This document shows, in pieces, positions 33,724-46,000 of a stretch of DNA of 64,000 bases. The position numbers and the translations under genes are program-made. Positions within the stretch are counted from its first letter, which is position 1; each line of letters starts with the position of its first letter. The notes under the pieces were generated by a model. It was not told the DNA's origin. It saw only the letters and a list, made by a program, of their open reading frames with translations, and made no database searches. This stretch comes from Davidsoniella eucalypti (lineage: Eukaryota > Ascomycota > Sordariomycetes > Microascales > Ceratocystidaceae): contig RMBW01000011.1 of NCBI GenBank assembly GCA_004009845.1, positions 372,001 through 436,000 on the forward strand. Direction: 5' to 3'.

Positions 33724-34472
33724 ATGTTCAGACCGGCCAAAGAGATTCTAGGCCAAACCACTCATACGGAGTCACAAAAGTCGAAGTTAAAGTCAGAACA
33801 GTTGAGATGTGCCTGTGGGCTTCAATTTCCAGCTGAATGGAAGCCTACCTTAAAGACCGACGAAGACGGCGATTTCGAGACTCGTAAGTACTGTTCGTTC
33901 CCTATTTGCTGATATACATGGATGGATTATTAATACGTCCGGCAATGATTGTAGACTGTGAATGTGGTCGCTGTCTTGAATCACAGATCGAGATGACTAA
34001 GACCGAAGAAAACCAGCCAGCAACAGGTATCACTGCCATACGCAATATTCATATCCCATCGATTGATAGTCCTTTAGTGACTTACTAAGATCTATTAGAA
34101 ATGAGTTCGCCATCGGAAGACCTACTACGATCGAGCTCGATATATACCTTTTTTCCATCTCGACACCTTCGACCGTCACGCCTCGATTCCATCAAAGACA
34201 CCGAGAATATCGATGACTCAGTCGAACCGGAGCCTAGTGGCTCTTTTGAACTTAAGAGAACGAATTCCCTTCCCGGCAAACTCACAAGCACACCCCGAAC
34301 CCGGATAAATTCAAACGATGGTCGGGCGGTTTACCTACAAGCGACCACTTCGTCTTCGTCTGAGAGTACTTGCTACTTGGATAACAACTGCGATGATGAC
34401 TGGGAGTTTGTTAGTGAGGACGTTCGAACAGATAATGATGATGCGTCGACGTGGGAAGTGATTAGATGGTGA
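33724..34472 (+). CDS. CxCG zinc-finger protein, cluster gene B (degenerate modules)
   Basis: Three exons, 33724-33883, 33955-34026 and 34099-34472 (phases 1 and 1; donors GTAAGT and GTATCA; the second acceptor follows a TTACTAAG branch point), giving 201 aa. Module 1 is LRCACGLQFPAEWKP (C29, C31, the shared G-x2-F), but no His follows at the usual distance. Module 2, at the exon 1/2 junction, is HCECGRCLESQIEMTK (C55, C57), also without the His pair. Exon 3 encodes a Ser-rich acidic tail ending NCDDDWEFVSEDV and STWEVIRW. The DWE[FL]V string recurs near the end of gene D. The start ATG is the first in this frame but upstream sequence is poorly constrained. Because its metal ligands are incomplete, this copy may be diverging or dying. 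Confidence 0.6.
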
Positions 34473-35093
34473 CAACTGAATAGTTCCAAGCTTTGATCGG
34501 ACTATGGCAGAATATGGAGGCTTGGAAGACAGACGGATATCCTCAAGACAATGGGTGGGAAATTCAAGTAACCTTTATAGTGTTGCTTAGACTTGGAGCC
34601 ACATAGTGACTAAAACTTAATTGCATTTCGTGTGACTACAACTGTGTATTGAAATTTCTTCACATACTAATATTTATAACCAGATAGGTTCTGCCTCAGT
34701 AATTTGACTTTATGAAATCTACAAGTGAAGCCTAACTATGTTTAATGATGAGGGTGAATACTACTGTAGCTATAACTAAAGTGCAATATGTGACATATTA
34801 GTGACTGTGCTATATAATTTGTGCTTATCTCATCGTTACTTTAATATATATAGATTGAAGCCTTGAAATATTTTTTTGTTTGCTATCGTGGAATTTGATC
34901 TGGTTGCTTCGTACCTGCCAAATTAACAATTAGTGACACAAAATATACACACAATATTGACACAAGAAATATATTTGTTTCCATTCTTTGCACTGACAAC
35001 ATCTTGAGACCAACAAAGTTGCATTGATCTTTATTCAAACTGTCCGAGATACCACCAATAATCATCAATTTCACCACTAGAACCATCAAAATC
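34473..35093. other. Intergenic region within zinc-finger cluster
   Basis: AT-rich, no gene seen. Confidence 0.4.
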
Positions 35094-35591
35094 ATGACGA
35101 AATCAGGAGAAACACGAGATGAAAACGGCGGCGAAATACAAGAGCAGCTGCAAGAGAAGCCGCAAGATCAACAATCTGAACAACAACAAGAGCCCGAACT
35201 AGACCACGAACAAGACCACGAACAAGACCACGAACAAGAGGAAAACAACATACGAGATTCTGATTCCGACTCTGCGGAAACGGAGGCATCGGTGGCACAA
35301 ATCGACCCTGTGATCAGTTAGTACAGATTCATTCTCGGCCATCGGACAATCACTCACAAACTAACCTACATCTCTACTAGACTGTCCTTGTGGACTATCA
35401 TTCCCAGACGCAAAGGAGATGTTCATTCATGTCTGCTTCGTGAAGGCCCACGGCACATTTAGTAAGTTTTTCAAGAGACCCGATCAGCTTCGGTTAACAT
35501 CGGAAGTTCTAATCATTCCGTAGGGTGCGAATGCGAACGGTGTCCGTCGATGCTTCAGAAGCTCACTCAATTCACGAGAACCCACGGATAA
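35094..35591 (+). CDS. CxCG zinc-finger protein, cluster gene C
   Basis: Three exons, 35094-35316, 35381-35461 and 35524-35591 (phases 1 and 1; donors GTTAGT and GTAAGT), giving 123 aa. The N-terminal 74 residues are acidic and Gln/Glu-rich, with a tandem DHEQDHEQDHEQ repeat encoded by repeats of GACCACGAACAA (about 35200-35237). Each later exon is one module: NCPCGLSFPDAKEMFIHV (C76, C78, H91, H98) and RCECERCPSMLQKL...THG (C103, C105, C108, H122). Both introns interrupt the codon just before the CxC, as in genes A, B and D. Module 2 resembles module 2 of gene B (CECxRC). The product is unrecognised; it may be a small nuclear or regulatory protein. Confidence 0.65.
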
Positions 35592-36202
35592 ACATAAACA
35601 ACATAACATTATGTACTATAGATAGGGATAGCGATGGGTCCTAATAAAATCGAGTTTCTACTCTGTCAAGTTCATGTCCATTTTCATTTGTAAATGTTCT
35701 CGACGTGGTAGAATGGGTACGCCGATTCAGACTTGTGATGAGACACTGCCATGTGTCAAGGAATTGTAACTTAGTATTGTTTTTCCAATCACTGCAACAT
35801 ACTGTTTATTTGTTGCTATCTTGTGAGACACCAGTGTAACACAACTAATATCTCATCCCATGTATAGAGCTACTATAAGTAGACAGCGTACATGTTTATA
35901 CCTTTCCTACCCACAGCCTATATCATAATCCGAGCATAGCAAACAACACCGTGAATATCCGGTTCCCATCTGGTTGCTATGGCTTGACCGGATGTGCTCG
36001 ACTAACTCTAGTTCCGCTTCGATGCCGCCAACCTTACTGTCCATCGTTAGCGATATATAGCTTTGGCATTGATTTGTTGACTCTACGGGTCCTCTCTTAA
36101 CATCAACACCAACACCAACATCAACATCACCATCAAACATTATCATCTCATCGCAAGTCTAGCTATCAAGAAGCATCATCAATCACGGCATCGACTCTCG
36201 TC
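35592..36202. other. Intergenic region within zinc-finger cluster
   Basis: No gene seen. A CAACATCAACACCAACACCA simple-sequence stretch (about 36100-36135) lies in the probable leader of gene D. Confidence 0.4.
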
Positions 36203-36816
36203 ATGAACTCTTTGATATCCGCCGTCCGCGCTATTAAGAATAGCATCACGCACACCAAGCGCCATCGCTTCCTGTGCGAATGTGGTAATGGCTTCGATAC
36301 GCCAGCGGCGTTCGAGCACCACATGAACTTCAGCCTCATTCACGGAAATACTCCGTGTGGTAAGATCTCTCCCACCAATGCCCCATATCGATATCTTGAG
36401 CATTGAAAATAACAGCATCTGACTAATGATTGCATCTAGTCTGCGAGTGTGGTAAACGCTTCGAGGATACCACTCGCCGCTATCTTCATAGCAAAACGAG
36501 AGATTGTACTCGTGCGCCACCGATGAATATCAAGCGTTTCTCAGTTCGCGCACTCCAGGATCAGGACCAAGTGTCCTACCGCGTAAGTCACAAAAATACA
36601 GAGATCTAGTAACTAACTTAAGCCCGGAAATATCAGTTAACTGACCAAAGTCTTTATGTAACACAGGACATCGTCGGCTCAGATCCGCCTAAGGAGCTGC
36701 AAGCCGAAGGCGATTGGGAGTTAGTTCTTTCTCCCGGAGCCAAGGAACAATCGTTCCTTTCAGACGCCATGGTGGTAGTCGTACATACTAAGCACGCGGA
36801 GAAGAACAAGCCTTAG
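36203..36816 (+). CDS. CxCG zinc-finger protein, cluster gene D
   Basis: Three exons, 36203-36359, 36440-36582 and 36667-36816 (phases 1 and 0; donors GTAAGA and GTAAGT; acceptors TCTAG and ACACAG), giving 149 aa. Module 1: LCECGNGFDTPAAFEHHMNF (C25, C27, H40, H47). Module 2, opening exon 2: VCECGKRFEDTTRRYLHSKT (C54, C56, H69, then C75 in place of the last His). The spacing C-x-C-G-x2-F-x8-H is identical to that of genes A and C. The C-terminal exon contains GDWELVLSPGAKE, similar to the DWEFV string of gene B. The Met is close to the first module and preceded by a CA-rich leader. Family not recognised. Confidence 0.7.
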
Positions 36817-37992
36817 GCGCTCAAAGCGAAAGGCATGCAATGTTAGTGTCCATATGTGGTAATGCGTTCTACATATCTTCCTTCGGTACTGGGCTAGGGT
36901 CTCTGGGCTGGAAGCTAAAAGTGATTCATCTGGATTATGCTTGGGTCGTATTTGTTTTACTCTCTTTAGTGTAGATTGGCACTATCATCTTGTTTACCCC
37001 CTAGTATGCACCGATTTTGAATACACTACAAATTCCCGTTTTTACTATGGAGAGATACAACAATGCCAAATTTGTCCCTTGATGGTATGTGTGTGGAATG
37101 TAGATAAATCGGTGGTGAGTGGTAATCCAGATGCAGTAATATGGTGCGAGATGCAACACGGAAGTTGCTTCAAAGTCGCATTAGCTCATATGCTTATCTT
37201 AGAGACTCTATAGTTAGTTGGTCGTACCTAGTATTTATGTATGTACAAATATATATACCGTGGTTGGGTGTACACTGTATATCTACATACCTGTTGCTAA
37301 GCGAGGCTTAAAGAATCAAGTGATAACAACAGTACAGCTACTTCATATATGAATCTTGAACAATGCTGCCATGGCATAATGGTATAGATGTGATTTACGT
37401 GCCATGTGCAGGTTTATTCAATCAAGACAGACACCGACTTTGTCAATTCCAACACTGCAGCACAGACCTTTTGGATTAGCCATATATCTACAACAGCCGC
37501 TAAGTCCCACGTCTGATAAGAATTATCTCCTAATTAGGCGATGCTGGATAGAAAAGCAAAGGTGCCGGGCCAAAAGCTACTGTAAATTTGACATATTCAA
37601 GTGATAAGGTTCGTGGAGTTACATTTTTAGGTTTAGGCGAGTGAAATATACGGGTGCCTAGATAGACGCAATGAGTGAAATACTACATGTACATAGATAG
37701 AGCTTGTGAATTCAGTGGATGTTGCTTGATATTTGGCTTCCTAGTATGGGTTAGCGTAGGAAAATAATGGACATCAAAAGTGCCGTTAGCCAATACTACC
37801 ACTTTTGGCGTATCTTGGTGTTTTGTATTGTAGTAGTTATGAATATAAGAAAGAACTCGCCGGAGATGGATACAATACCATATTTTCTTCATTTCTTTCT
37901 AGCATCTTGAGTTTCTTTAAGAGAGAGTGCCCTCATATGGAATCTAACTATCGCTTTCTAATATAAAATTACAAGTAGCTCTTTTCGCCATC
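36817..37992. other. Intergenic region between zinc-finger cluster and ABC transporter
   Basis: No supported gene. Near 37370 TGGCATAATGGTATAG resembles a pol III A-box, but the downstream B-box is poor. The right end holds the transporter promoter. Confidence 0.4.
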
Positions 37993-40900
37993 ATGGGCTT
38001 CGCAGAGTGTCCAGGCGACACCAACTTCGGGCCCAATGTGCACGGTTGCCGCCATGATTTCGACTTCACAGTCACGTTCGAGCAAGTGGTTCTGTCGATT
38101 CTGCCGTCATCTATATTTATTATCGCTGCCATATCTCGCCTAATCGGGCTGTGGTGTCGTGCAACTATCGTGACTGGTATCTTCTACAAGTATACAAAGT
38201 CGGTAAGTGCCATTCTGGGAACAATCGTACACAAAGTCACATGACGCTTATTAATAAGTATTGCGATTATATATAGCTGTTCAACAGCATCTACATTGGA
38301 ATCCAACTAGCTCTTCTGATTCTTAACTGCCTGCACCCAACGAGCAACAAGAATCTATTCATCGCATCATCGGCGCTTGGTCTTGCCTCCTCATTTGTAA
38401 TTGCTTTGCTCTCCGTTTTCGAGCACTCCAAGTCAGCCCGCCCATCAACCGTTTTAACGCTATTCCTTTCGAGCACGCTTCTCTTCGATATCGCCATCAC
38501 CCGTACTTTTTGGCTAGCTGCGGAAACCAAGAACGAGAATGTCATTGTGTCCTTCTTTACTTCTGCTACCGCCTTCAAGGCACTGCTCTTCGTCCTCGAG
38601 TCTCGCCAGAAGAGTCGTTGGGTACGCTGGACAGATGCCCGGAAACACAGTCCTGAAGAGACCACGGGTCTTTATGGCCTGGGGTCGTTCTTTTGGCTGA
38701 ACTCAATGTTTATTTCGGGATACAATAAGATCTTGCAAATGGAAGATCTCTTCATGCTTGACCCGAAAATGACGACCAATGCCATTCAAAATCGCATGCA
38801 GAAGAATCTCGCTAAACATCCCACTAAAGGCGATAAGAACGGCTTGCTTAAGAACATCATCCGTACTATTCCTATGCAAGTCGTTTTTCCTATCCTTCCA
38901 CGGCTAGCCTTAATCGGCCTCAACATCAGCCAATCGTTTCTCATCCAAGCTGTCCTTGAGAACCTCAGTCTGCCACCCAGCCAATCGACTGACAATAAGG
39001 GCTACGGTCTAATCGGAGCTACTGCTTTCGTCTACGGACTCACACCTATTGTCTCGGCTATCTATTGGTATCATCATGAGCGTGCTATCGGCATGACCAG
39101 AATCTGCCTTTCTTCTGCCATCTACACCAAAACCACGCAGACAACACTAGCGGTCGCTGGCGATGCGGCTTCTCTAACGCTGATGAGCACAGACATTGAA
39201 CGCATCCGCTTTGGGCTTCTGAATGTCCACGAGTTCTGGTCAAACATCATCCAGGTTTCCGTCACGTGCTACCTGCTATATCTCAAAATAGGCTTGCCAT
39301 TCCTGGCTCCGTTGGTCACATGCCTCGTCTGTATGATAGCAATTAGCGTCATGTCGGGCTTCTTACGTCCTCTTCAAACAGCGTGGATGGCCCAGATCCA
39401 AGCCCGTGTTGCTAAAACATCTAACGTGATCGGTTCTGTGAAACACCTCAAGATAGCGGGCATGTCGCGTCCCGTAGAAACCGCCATTCACGGACTTCGC
39501 CTCGATGAGATCGCATATGGGAATAAGTTTCGCTGGGTGCTCATCATCGTCATCGTCCTAAGCTTTGCTCCCAAGACCTTCGCTCCCGTCTTCACCTTTG
39601 CCGTCCTTGGCCGGGACATCTCGACTACTTCTCTCTTCACTAGTGTCTCATATCTTACTCTGATCACTGCGCCCTTGACTGGCACACTTCAAATTTTCCC
39701 CATGTTCGTTGCTGGATTGGCGTCGATACGCCGTATTCAGGAATTCTTGGATAAGGAATCCCAGCAGGATTATCGATCAGTACTTCAAAGCGAGAAGGCT
39801 GCTGGTGACGAACCTGCTATAGAAGTCCGAAATGCCAGCTTTGGCTGGAACGACGAGACCATGACTCTGAAAGATATCAACGTCGAGGTCCCTAAAGGCG
39901 CGTTGACTATGATTGTTGGCCCTGTAGCTTCTGGTAAATCCACGTTGTGTAAGGCTCTTCTAGGCGAAGTCCCATCAATGAGTGGCATCGTCACCCTCTC
40001 TCAAGAATACTCGGCTATTGGCTATGCTGACCAAGTATCCTTCCTTCTCAACGCTACAATTCGTGAAAACATCACTGGGTTTTCTCCCTTCGAGCCACAG
40101 AGATACGCCGATGTGATATACGCTACCGTTCTCACGGCTGATTTTGCATCTCTTAGCCAAGGCGATGCCACCAAAGTCGGTAGCAACGGTATCGGTCTAA
40201 GTGGTGGCCAGAAACAACGCGTTGCTCTAGCTAGAGCCCTGTATCTACACACGGACTTGTTGATTTTTGATGACATCTTCAGTAGTCTTGACGCAGCTAC
40301 CACTGATACTGTTTTCAAGAGATTGTTTGGCGCCAATGGACTTCTTAGAAAACGAGGTGCTACAGTAGTACTATCTACCCATGCCGTTAGTCGCATTGCA
40401 ACTGCCGACCATGTTGTTGCTCTGAGTTCCGATGGCACTGTTATCGATCAGGGAACTTGGACGGATCTCAAAGAACGTGAAATCTATGTTCCTGACGTCA
40501 CAATCTCTACTCCTGAAGCCTCGGAACCAAGCTCGAATGATGTGATGAGCGTGATGGATTCCGACCTAATCAGCTCCACCGTACTCGATTCCTCCTCCGA
40601 AGACGAAAATCAGAACTGCAGTTCAAAACCAGCCACTCGTTCTATGGGTGACCGTGCCGTGTTCCGGCACTATATAAGGAATATGGGCCCCATAGTCACT
40701 ATCTTATATGTCTTCTTTGGCATGGCGGTTGGCTTCTGCTCATCATTCCCAACTTTATGGCTCAACTACTGGTCGGAAGACATGGAGAGAGACAACCGCA
40801 CCCACAGCAATACCTTCTACATTGTGGTATACGCGATGCTCAACTTCATTGGTCTGTTGTGTTTATTCATAGAGGCTATTCTGGGTCTCATCACGACCAT

Positions 40901-42678
40901 TAGCATTACTGGTGCAAACCTTCACAAAGCTGCACTGCGTGCCGTCATCGCAGCTCCTCTACAATTCTTCGGCATCACTGATGTTGGTCAAGTCACAAAC
41001 CTCTTCTCGCAAGACATGACGATGATCGATACTGAGCTCCCAGAATCACTACTGAACTTTGTGATAATTTTATGGATGGTAGTCGGAACAGCTGGCGTCA
41101 TTGCGTCATCGTCGGGCTTCGTGGCTATCAGCTATCCTTTCATCGGTCTTACTATATATGTTATCCAACGATTTTACTTGCGCACATCGAGACAACTTAG
41201 ATTGCTCGATCTTGAGGCCAAAAGTCCCCTTTAGTCAGTATACTATCTTCATGGTACCTATCGCTCATCTTACTAACAATGCTCTCTTGATAGCACTCAT
41301 TTCATGGATACAATGTCTGGTCTGGCCACTGTCCGAGCCTTAGGCTGGTCTCTACCATCACGATCAAAGAATAATGGCCTACTCGATGATTCGCTACGTC
41401 CAAATTATCTCTTAAGTATGGCTCAACGCTGGCTTGGTTTTATTCTGAACATGGTCGTTGCCGTCCTAGCTACTATGAATGTCGCCATAGCTACTAAAAT
41501 GCGATCCAGCACTGGCTTCACGGGTGCTAGTATGGTATCGATGATGTCCTTTGGTGCCATGCTAGCTAGAATAGTGCAAGTTTACACTTCATTGGAGACT
41601 TCTATTGCAGCTGTGGGAAGACTCAAGTCTTTTGCAGAAGACACGGCTTGTGAAGACCTCAATGGAGAATGTATAACACCACCCAAGACATGGCCTGAGA
41701 AGGGTGTTATCGAGATAAAGAGCGTGTCTGCTTCATATAAGTAAGTTGGCTAGCGAAACCGATGGAATTTTCAGTTGCTAACCTCACGTCAAGTGGGCCC
41801 GAGTCTCTTGCACTCAACGATATCACGGTCTCTATCCCTGCAGGACAGAATATCGCTCTCTGCGGTCGTACTGGAAGGTAACTCTATTCAACAATCGTTC
41901 TCTTTACTATTTGTAGTGAACATAGGCTAACTTCGACTTCTCCCTCAGTGGCAAATCGTCCATTCTCATGCTTCTCGTCCGTTTACTGGAGCCAGTGACT
42001 GCCACATCTACAACTCGAGAGAAAGAAGCCGAGGTCCCAGCCCACGACATCACGATTGACGGGATCTCACTCTATTCAATCGATCGCACAACCCTTCGTG
42101 AGCGTCTCATCGCAGTTCCACAAGACGCCGTCTTCCTCCCATCCGGCCACACAATCAAGCAAAATCTCGATCCCCTCTCCGAAGTTTCCGACCAATTCTG
42201 TCTCGCCGCCCTCGAAGCCGTCCAACTCGTTGATCTCGTCACACCCGGCCTATCAGCCGAACTCAAGATTGATTCTCTCTCACAAGGACAAAAACAGCTG
42301 TTCAGCGTCGCACGCGCCCTCGTTCGTCGCGAAGTCCGTGCCCTAGCCGCTACTGCTGCGTTCGGTAGTAGCGCAGTTGTGGATCATGGCGGCATCTTGA
42401 TTCTCGATGAGGTTAGTAGTAGCGTGGATGCTAAGACGGAAAAGACAATGACGGAGGTTATTGAGCGTGAGTTCAAGAACTATACTGTGGTTGCTGTTAG
42501 TCATCATTTAAAAATGGTACTCGACTATGACCGTGTACTCGTTTTAGATAACGGGCGCATTGTAGAAGATGGTGTTCCATCACAGCTATCGACAACAGAG
42601 TCGTCTAGATTCTACGCTTTATACAATGCAGGCCAGGAAGGAGAGGGCAAGAATCAAAAGGATACGGATTCTTCATAG
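37993..42678 (+). CDS. ABC transporter, ABCC/MRP subfamily, full-length
   Basis: Membrane ATP-driven exporter of the multidrug-resistance-protein type. Five exons: 37993-38202, 38277-41233, 41294-41740, 41794-41877 and 41949-42678 (phases 0, 2, 2, 2), giving 1475 aa. Order: an extra N-terminal membrane domain TMD0 (residues 1 to about 200), TMD1, NBD1 with Walker A GPVASGKST, signature LSGGQKQRVALARAL and Walker B LLIFDDIFSSLD (Asp where the catalytic Glu usually sits, normal for ABCC NBD1), a Ser/Glu-rich linker, TMD2, and NBD2 with Walker A GRTGSGKSS (split by intron 4), signature LSQGQKQLFSVARAL and Walker B ILILDEVSSSVD (catalytic Glu intact). Intron 2 is placed by SPLY|THFMDTMSGLATVRA. 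The substrate is unknown: toxin, drug or secondary-metabolite export is possible. Convergent with a Zn2Cys6 regulator gene. Confidence 0.95.
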
Positions 42679-43039
42679 GTAGGCAAGACGGTTTCTTGAG
42701 CAAGTCTAATGTATGGTTTGTAATGTTTTGATAGCCTGATTTTTTTTCGGTATCACGGAACGTTGGGGACAGTCTATAGAAAAAGAGTTGTTATAATATA
42801 TGTATCTATGAATATCAATATTACAGATTTATGAAAATAAATGTGCTAGATAACTCTTGAATAGGAGAAACATAAGATATGAGACGTGGTAATCGTAAAA
42901 TCGTAATCCTTGAAATAACCCTAATGATAAAACGGTACCATATGTCGTCGGTTTGTGATTGAATAAGTTTCTGTAGTACTAAAACAATGACATAGTAGTC
43001 TTTTGAATCATATTTTTTTTAGAAGACTTAAGCCAGGCG
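42679..43039. other. Convergent intergenic region (ABC transporter / Zn2Cys6 factor)
   Basis: A short, AT-rich gap between two gene 3' ends; no feature seen. Confidence 0.4.
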
Positions 43040-46000
43040 TTACATTTCGCCGCTTCGGAAGAAGTTCGTCCAAGTTTGTTGCATTGTATCATCATTGACA
43101 GATGAGTGAATAATTTGGGCATCCCATGCCATCTACAGATAAGTGAATAGTGTTAGTATTTGACAACCTGATCTTAATTTGAAGGACAATCGAATACAAA
43201 AGTATAAACCAGATTTTAGAATGAGAACGTACCCAGTCTGGTCCAGAAGCGCCCTCGGAAGCTTGGAGGCTTTGATTCTGCAATGCCGTATCTTGGATCC
43301 AGTGACCCCCAGAGACCATGTTGGAAGCCATATCAAATGGTGGGCCCTGGGCAGGATTGAATGGCTGTGACTTATCATCAGGCTGGAACTGGAACTGCTG
43401 CTGTAAGCCAGTTACTACAGACGTGGCTACTTGGGGGTTTGCAGTAGCAGGCAGGCCACCCAACATGAGCTGGGAGTAGCCCTGATGTTCGTGTGCTGAA
43501 GTCATCGTAGGTGGAGTTGCAGATGTGAATTGGCCAAGTTGGAAGTTGTTGGTCTGTTGAATGTTGGAATGGAAGGCAGGGTTGGCAAATTGGTACATGG
43601 GCTGTTGGGTAGCAGCCTGTTGATGTGGTTGTTGCTGTAATTGCGGTTGGAACTGCTGGAGTTGTTGTTGTTGTTGAAAAAAGAGTTGATAGTTTTGTTG
43701 TTGCTGTTGCTGTTGCTGTTGTGAAGGTGAAACTTGGGGAGGCAAAGACGGGGCTGGTTGGGAATGATAGTGGGCACTATGTGAGATAGAAGATGCCGGC
43801 GTGATCGATGGTGCAGTTGAAAGCGCCATATTGTTCAAACCGGGTTGTTGTGGCGTGGGAACAAGATATATAGCCTGTGTTACATTGTTGGAATTCGTTA
43901 CCGTAGGTTCGGCAATCGCACTTCTTTGGGCCGCATGTTGCTGCTGTGCGGCATCAGGTGAGCTATCGTATCTCTGACCGGTAGATGCACTTAGCATACG
44001 GCTCAAGATCCTAAACGCGCGGAGAGCTTCCGAGCTTTCCCTAACTTTGTCTAGCCAGGCTAGACGACTCCGACTGATCATCTCTAGCAGCTTTTCCTTT
44101 TCGAGGGGAGGTACAGGAGCGTGACCAGCAGCGGTGGCGGCGGCGACTTCGGGAGACATAAGATGGCCGAGTTCGAGGCATAGCATCATATTGGCCAGTA
44201 GGAAATCATGAGTGCTGAGACTGCTCATGAACCAGCGATGTTTGTGCAGTCTTCCTGCAGGTGATATCTCATGGTGGATATCAAACTGGTGTTGAAGCAT
44301 GATCTGGGCAGCTTCGAGACATAATTGGCGGGAGCGATCAAAGTGCGGATTCTTCCATGACTCAGTGAAGAAGCGGCGGTGTAGGACTATTCGTGCTTTG
44401 AGATACATGAGCTCTATCCACGTTCGGTGCATGATCAAGTCGACCGCTGTATCAGCCATCTCTGATAGGGGGCGCATCTTCAAAATGTCTGGTATCAGGT
44501 CACGCGCCTTCTGTAGATCACCATCTAGCCGTAAGACCTTTCCATACGATGGACTTTCAGCCGAGGCCATGGCTGCTGTGATGGCACCGAACGCCTTGAC
44601 TAGCCGTGACTTGGTGATGGTGTATAGAGCTGGAGTTCTCTCTGTATCTGGGCGGTTGGGTGGCAAAGACGTGCTTGACTCGTTGAATTCCCAGTCATGG
44701 AGATTCCGTGGTAGTTCAGTGTCCGAGTAGTAAGGCTGAATAGCTGGTGGAACACCGAACTGGAAATTGACCAAGAGCTCGATCTCGGTTAGTACCGTCC
44801 ACAAACGTCGCCGCATTTCACCTTCAAACACAGACAACTCCTTGAAGTGCTTGGGGTCTCTATGATAGCCCGAATGAACCGCTAACCGCACAATGATGGA
44901 CAACAAAATGGGCGATCCAGAATGAGCAGCGTGAGTTCGCATGTATTCAGTTCCAAAATACAGAATAAGGGCCTCAAGCTTCCACTTCCCTGGCTTTGTG
45001 TAGTCGTCTAGAGAGAGACACCTGGCCGCATATATGCGGTATTCGTCAATGACAGTCTTAGCATCAGGCATACCATCCGGCATTGGCTCGTCGCCTCGCA
45101 TACAAAAGACTGCTGCTCTAGCCACCATGATTAGCAACAGAGCAACAAAGCTTTGTGAATACTCGTTTGGGCACTCGTGATAGCGCTCATAGTTGCGGTA
45201 GAAGGAAACTTGGTTGAACATGAGCCAGGCAGGCTCCTTGCTGGCGAAGAAGCGATGGATGAATTTGTCTAAAACGGGCTTGCGGGGCAACCATCCACGC
45301 GTATCTTCCAAAGACGGGTGATTGTGGCTAAAGGCGCCAAGCATAAGGATAGGACCTCCTTGCTCCACGAGAGGCTCGATGGCTGAGTTGCTGTCTTCAT
45401 CTACCATATCTTCTTCTTCGATCGTATTTAAAGAGGTTGTCATCTGAGTGATCTAGCGACCAAGATTAGTGGAAAGCCGCGAAGCATTTAAAGTTAGAAA
45501 CAGTAGCAGACTTACGTCGTCGAGGGCAGTCTCCCAGTTTTCGGCATCTACATAACGGTTATCGCTTCCCAGTGATCCCGCCGGAGCCACGACAACGGTC
45601 GCGACGACACTGGAGGGTGTCTCTGGAACCTGGAGTTTCGCACTACCAAGCTCATGTTCTTGACGGACTATACGTCTTTTCAGTGTCTCAATGTAGGATT
45701 CAAGCTCACGGATGCGGTCAAGGAGCGCTGGATCTTGTTTGTTGTCCTTGTCACGGACATTGCTTTGGATATACCGACATGTATGGCCGATATTGCGCTT
45801 CTCGCATTGGTCGCACGGCTGCAGACGATTACACTTGAGTCTGATAGAAAACTGTTAGTGATTTGAAAACCTTAAGTAAACGCCAGTATAATTTGAGGAG
45901 ATAAAACAGAGCAGGGTCTTGACAAAGGCATCCACAGTCATATATGCCTTTTATATGACGTTGGATGAATGTTCCCGTTACCCCCAATCTCTCAAATTGG

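Noticed and set aside
37370..37440. tRNA-like A-box (TGGCATAATGGTATAG)
   Set aside because: No matching B-box (GGTTTATTCAATC is poor) and no cloverleaf could be formed by eye.
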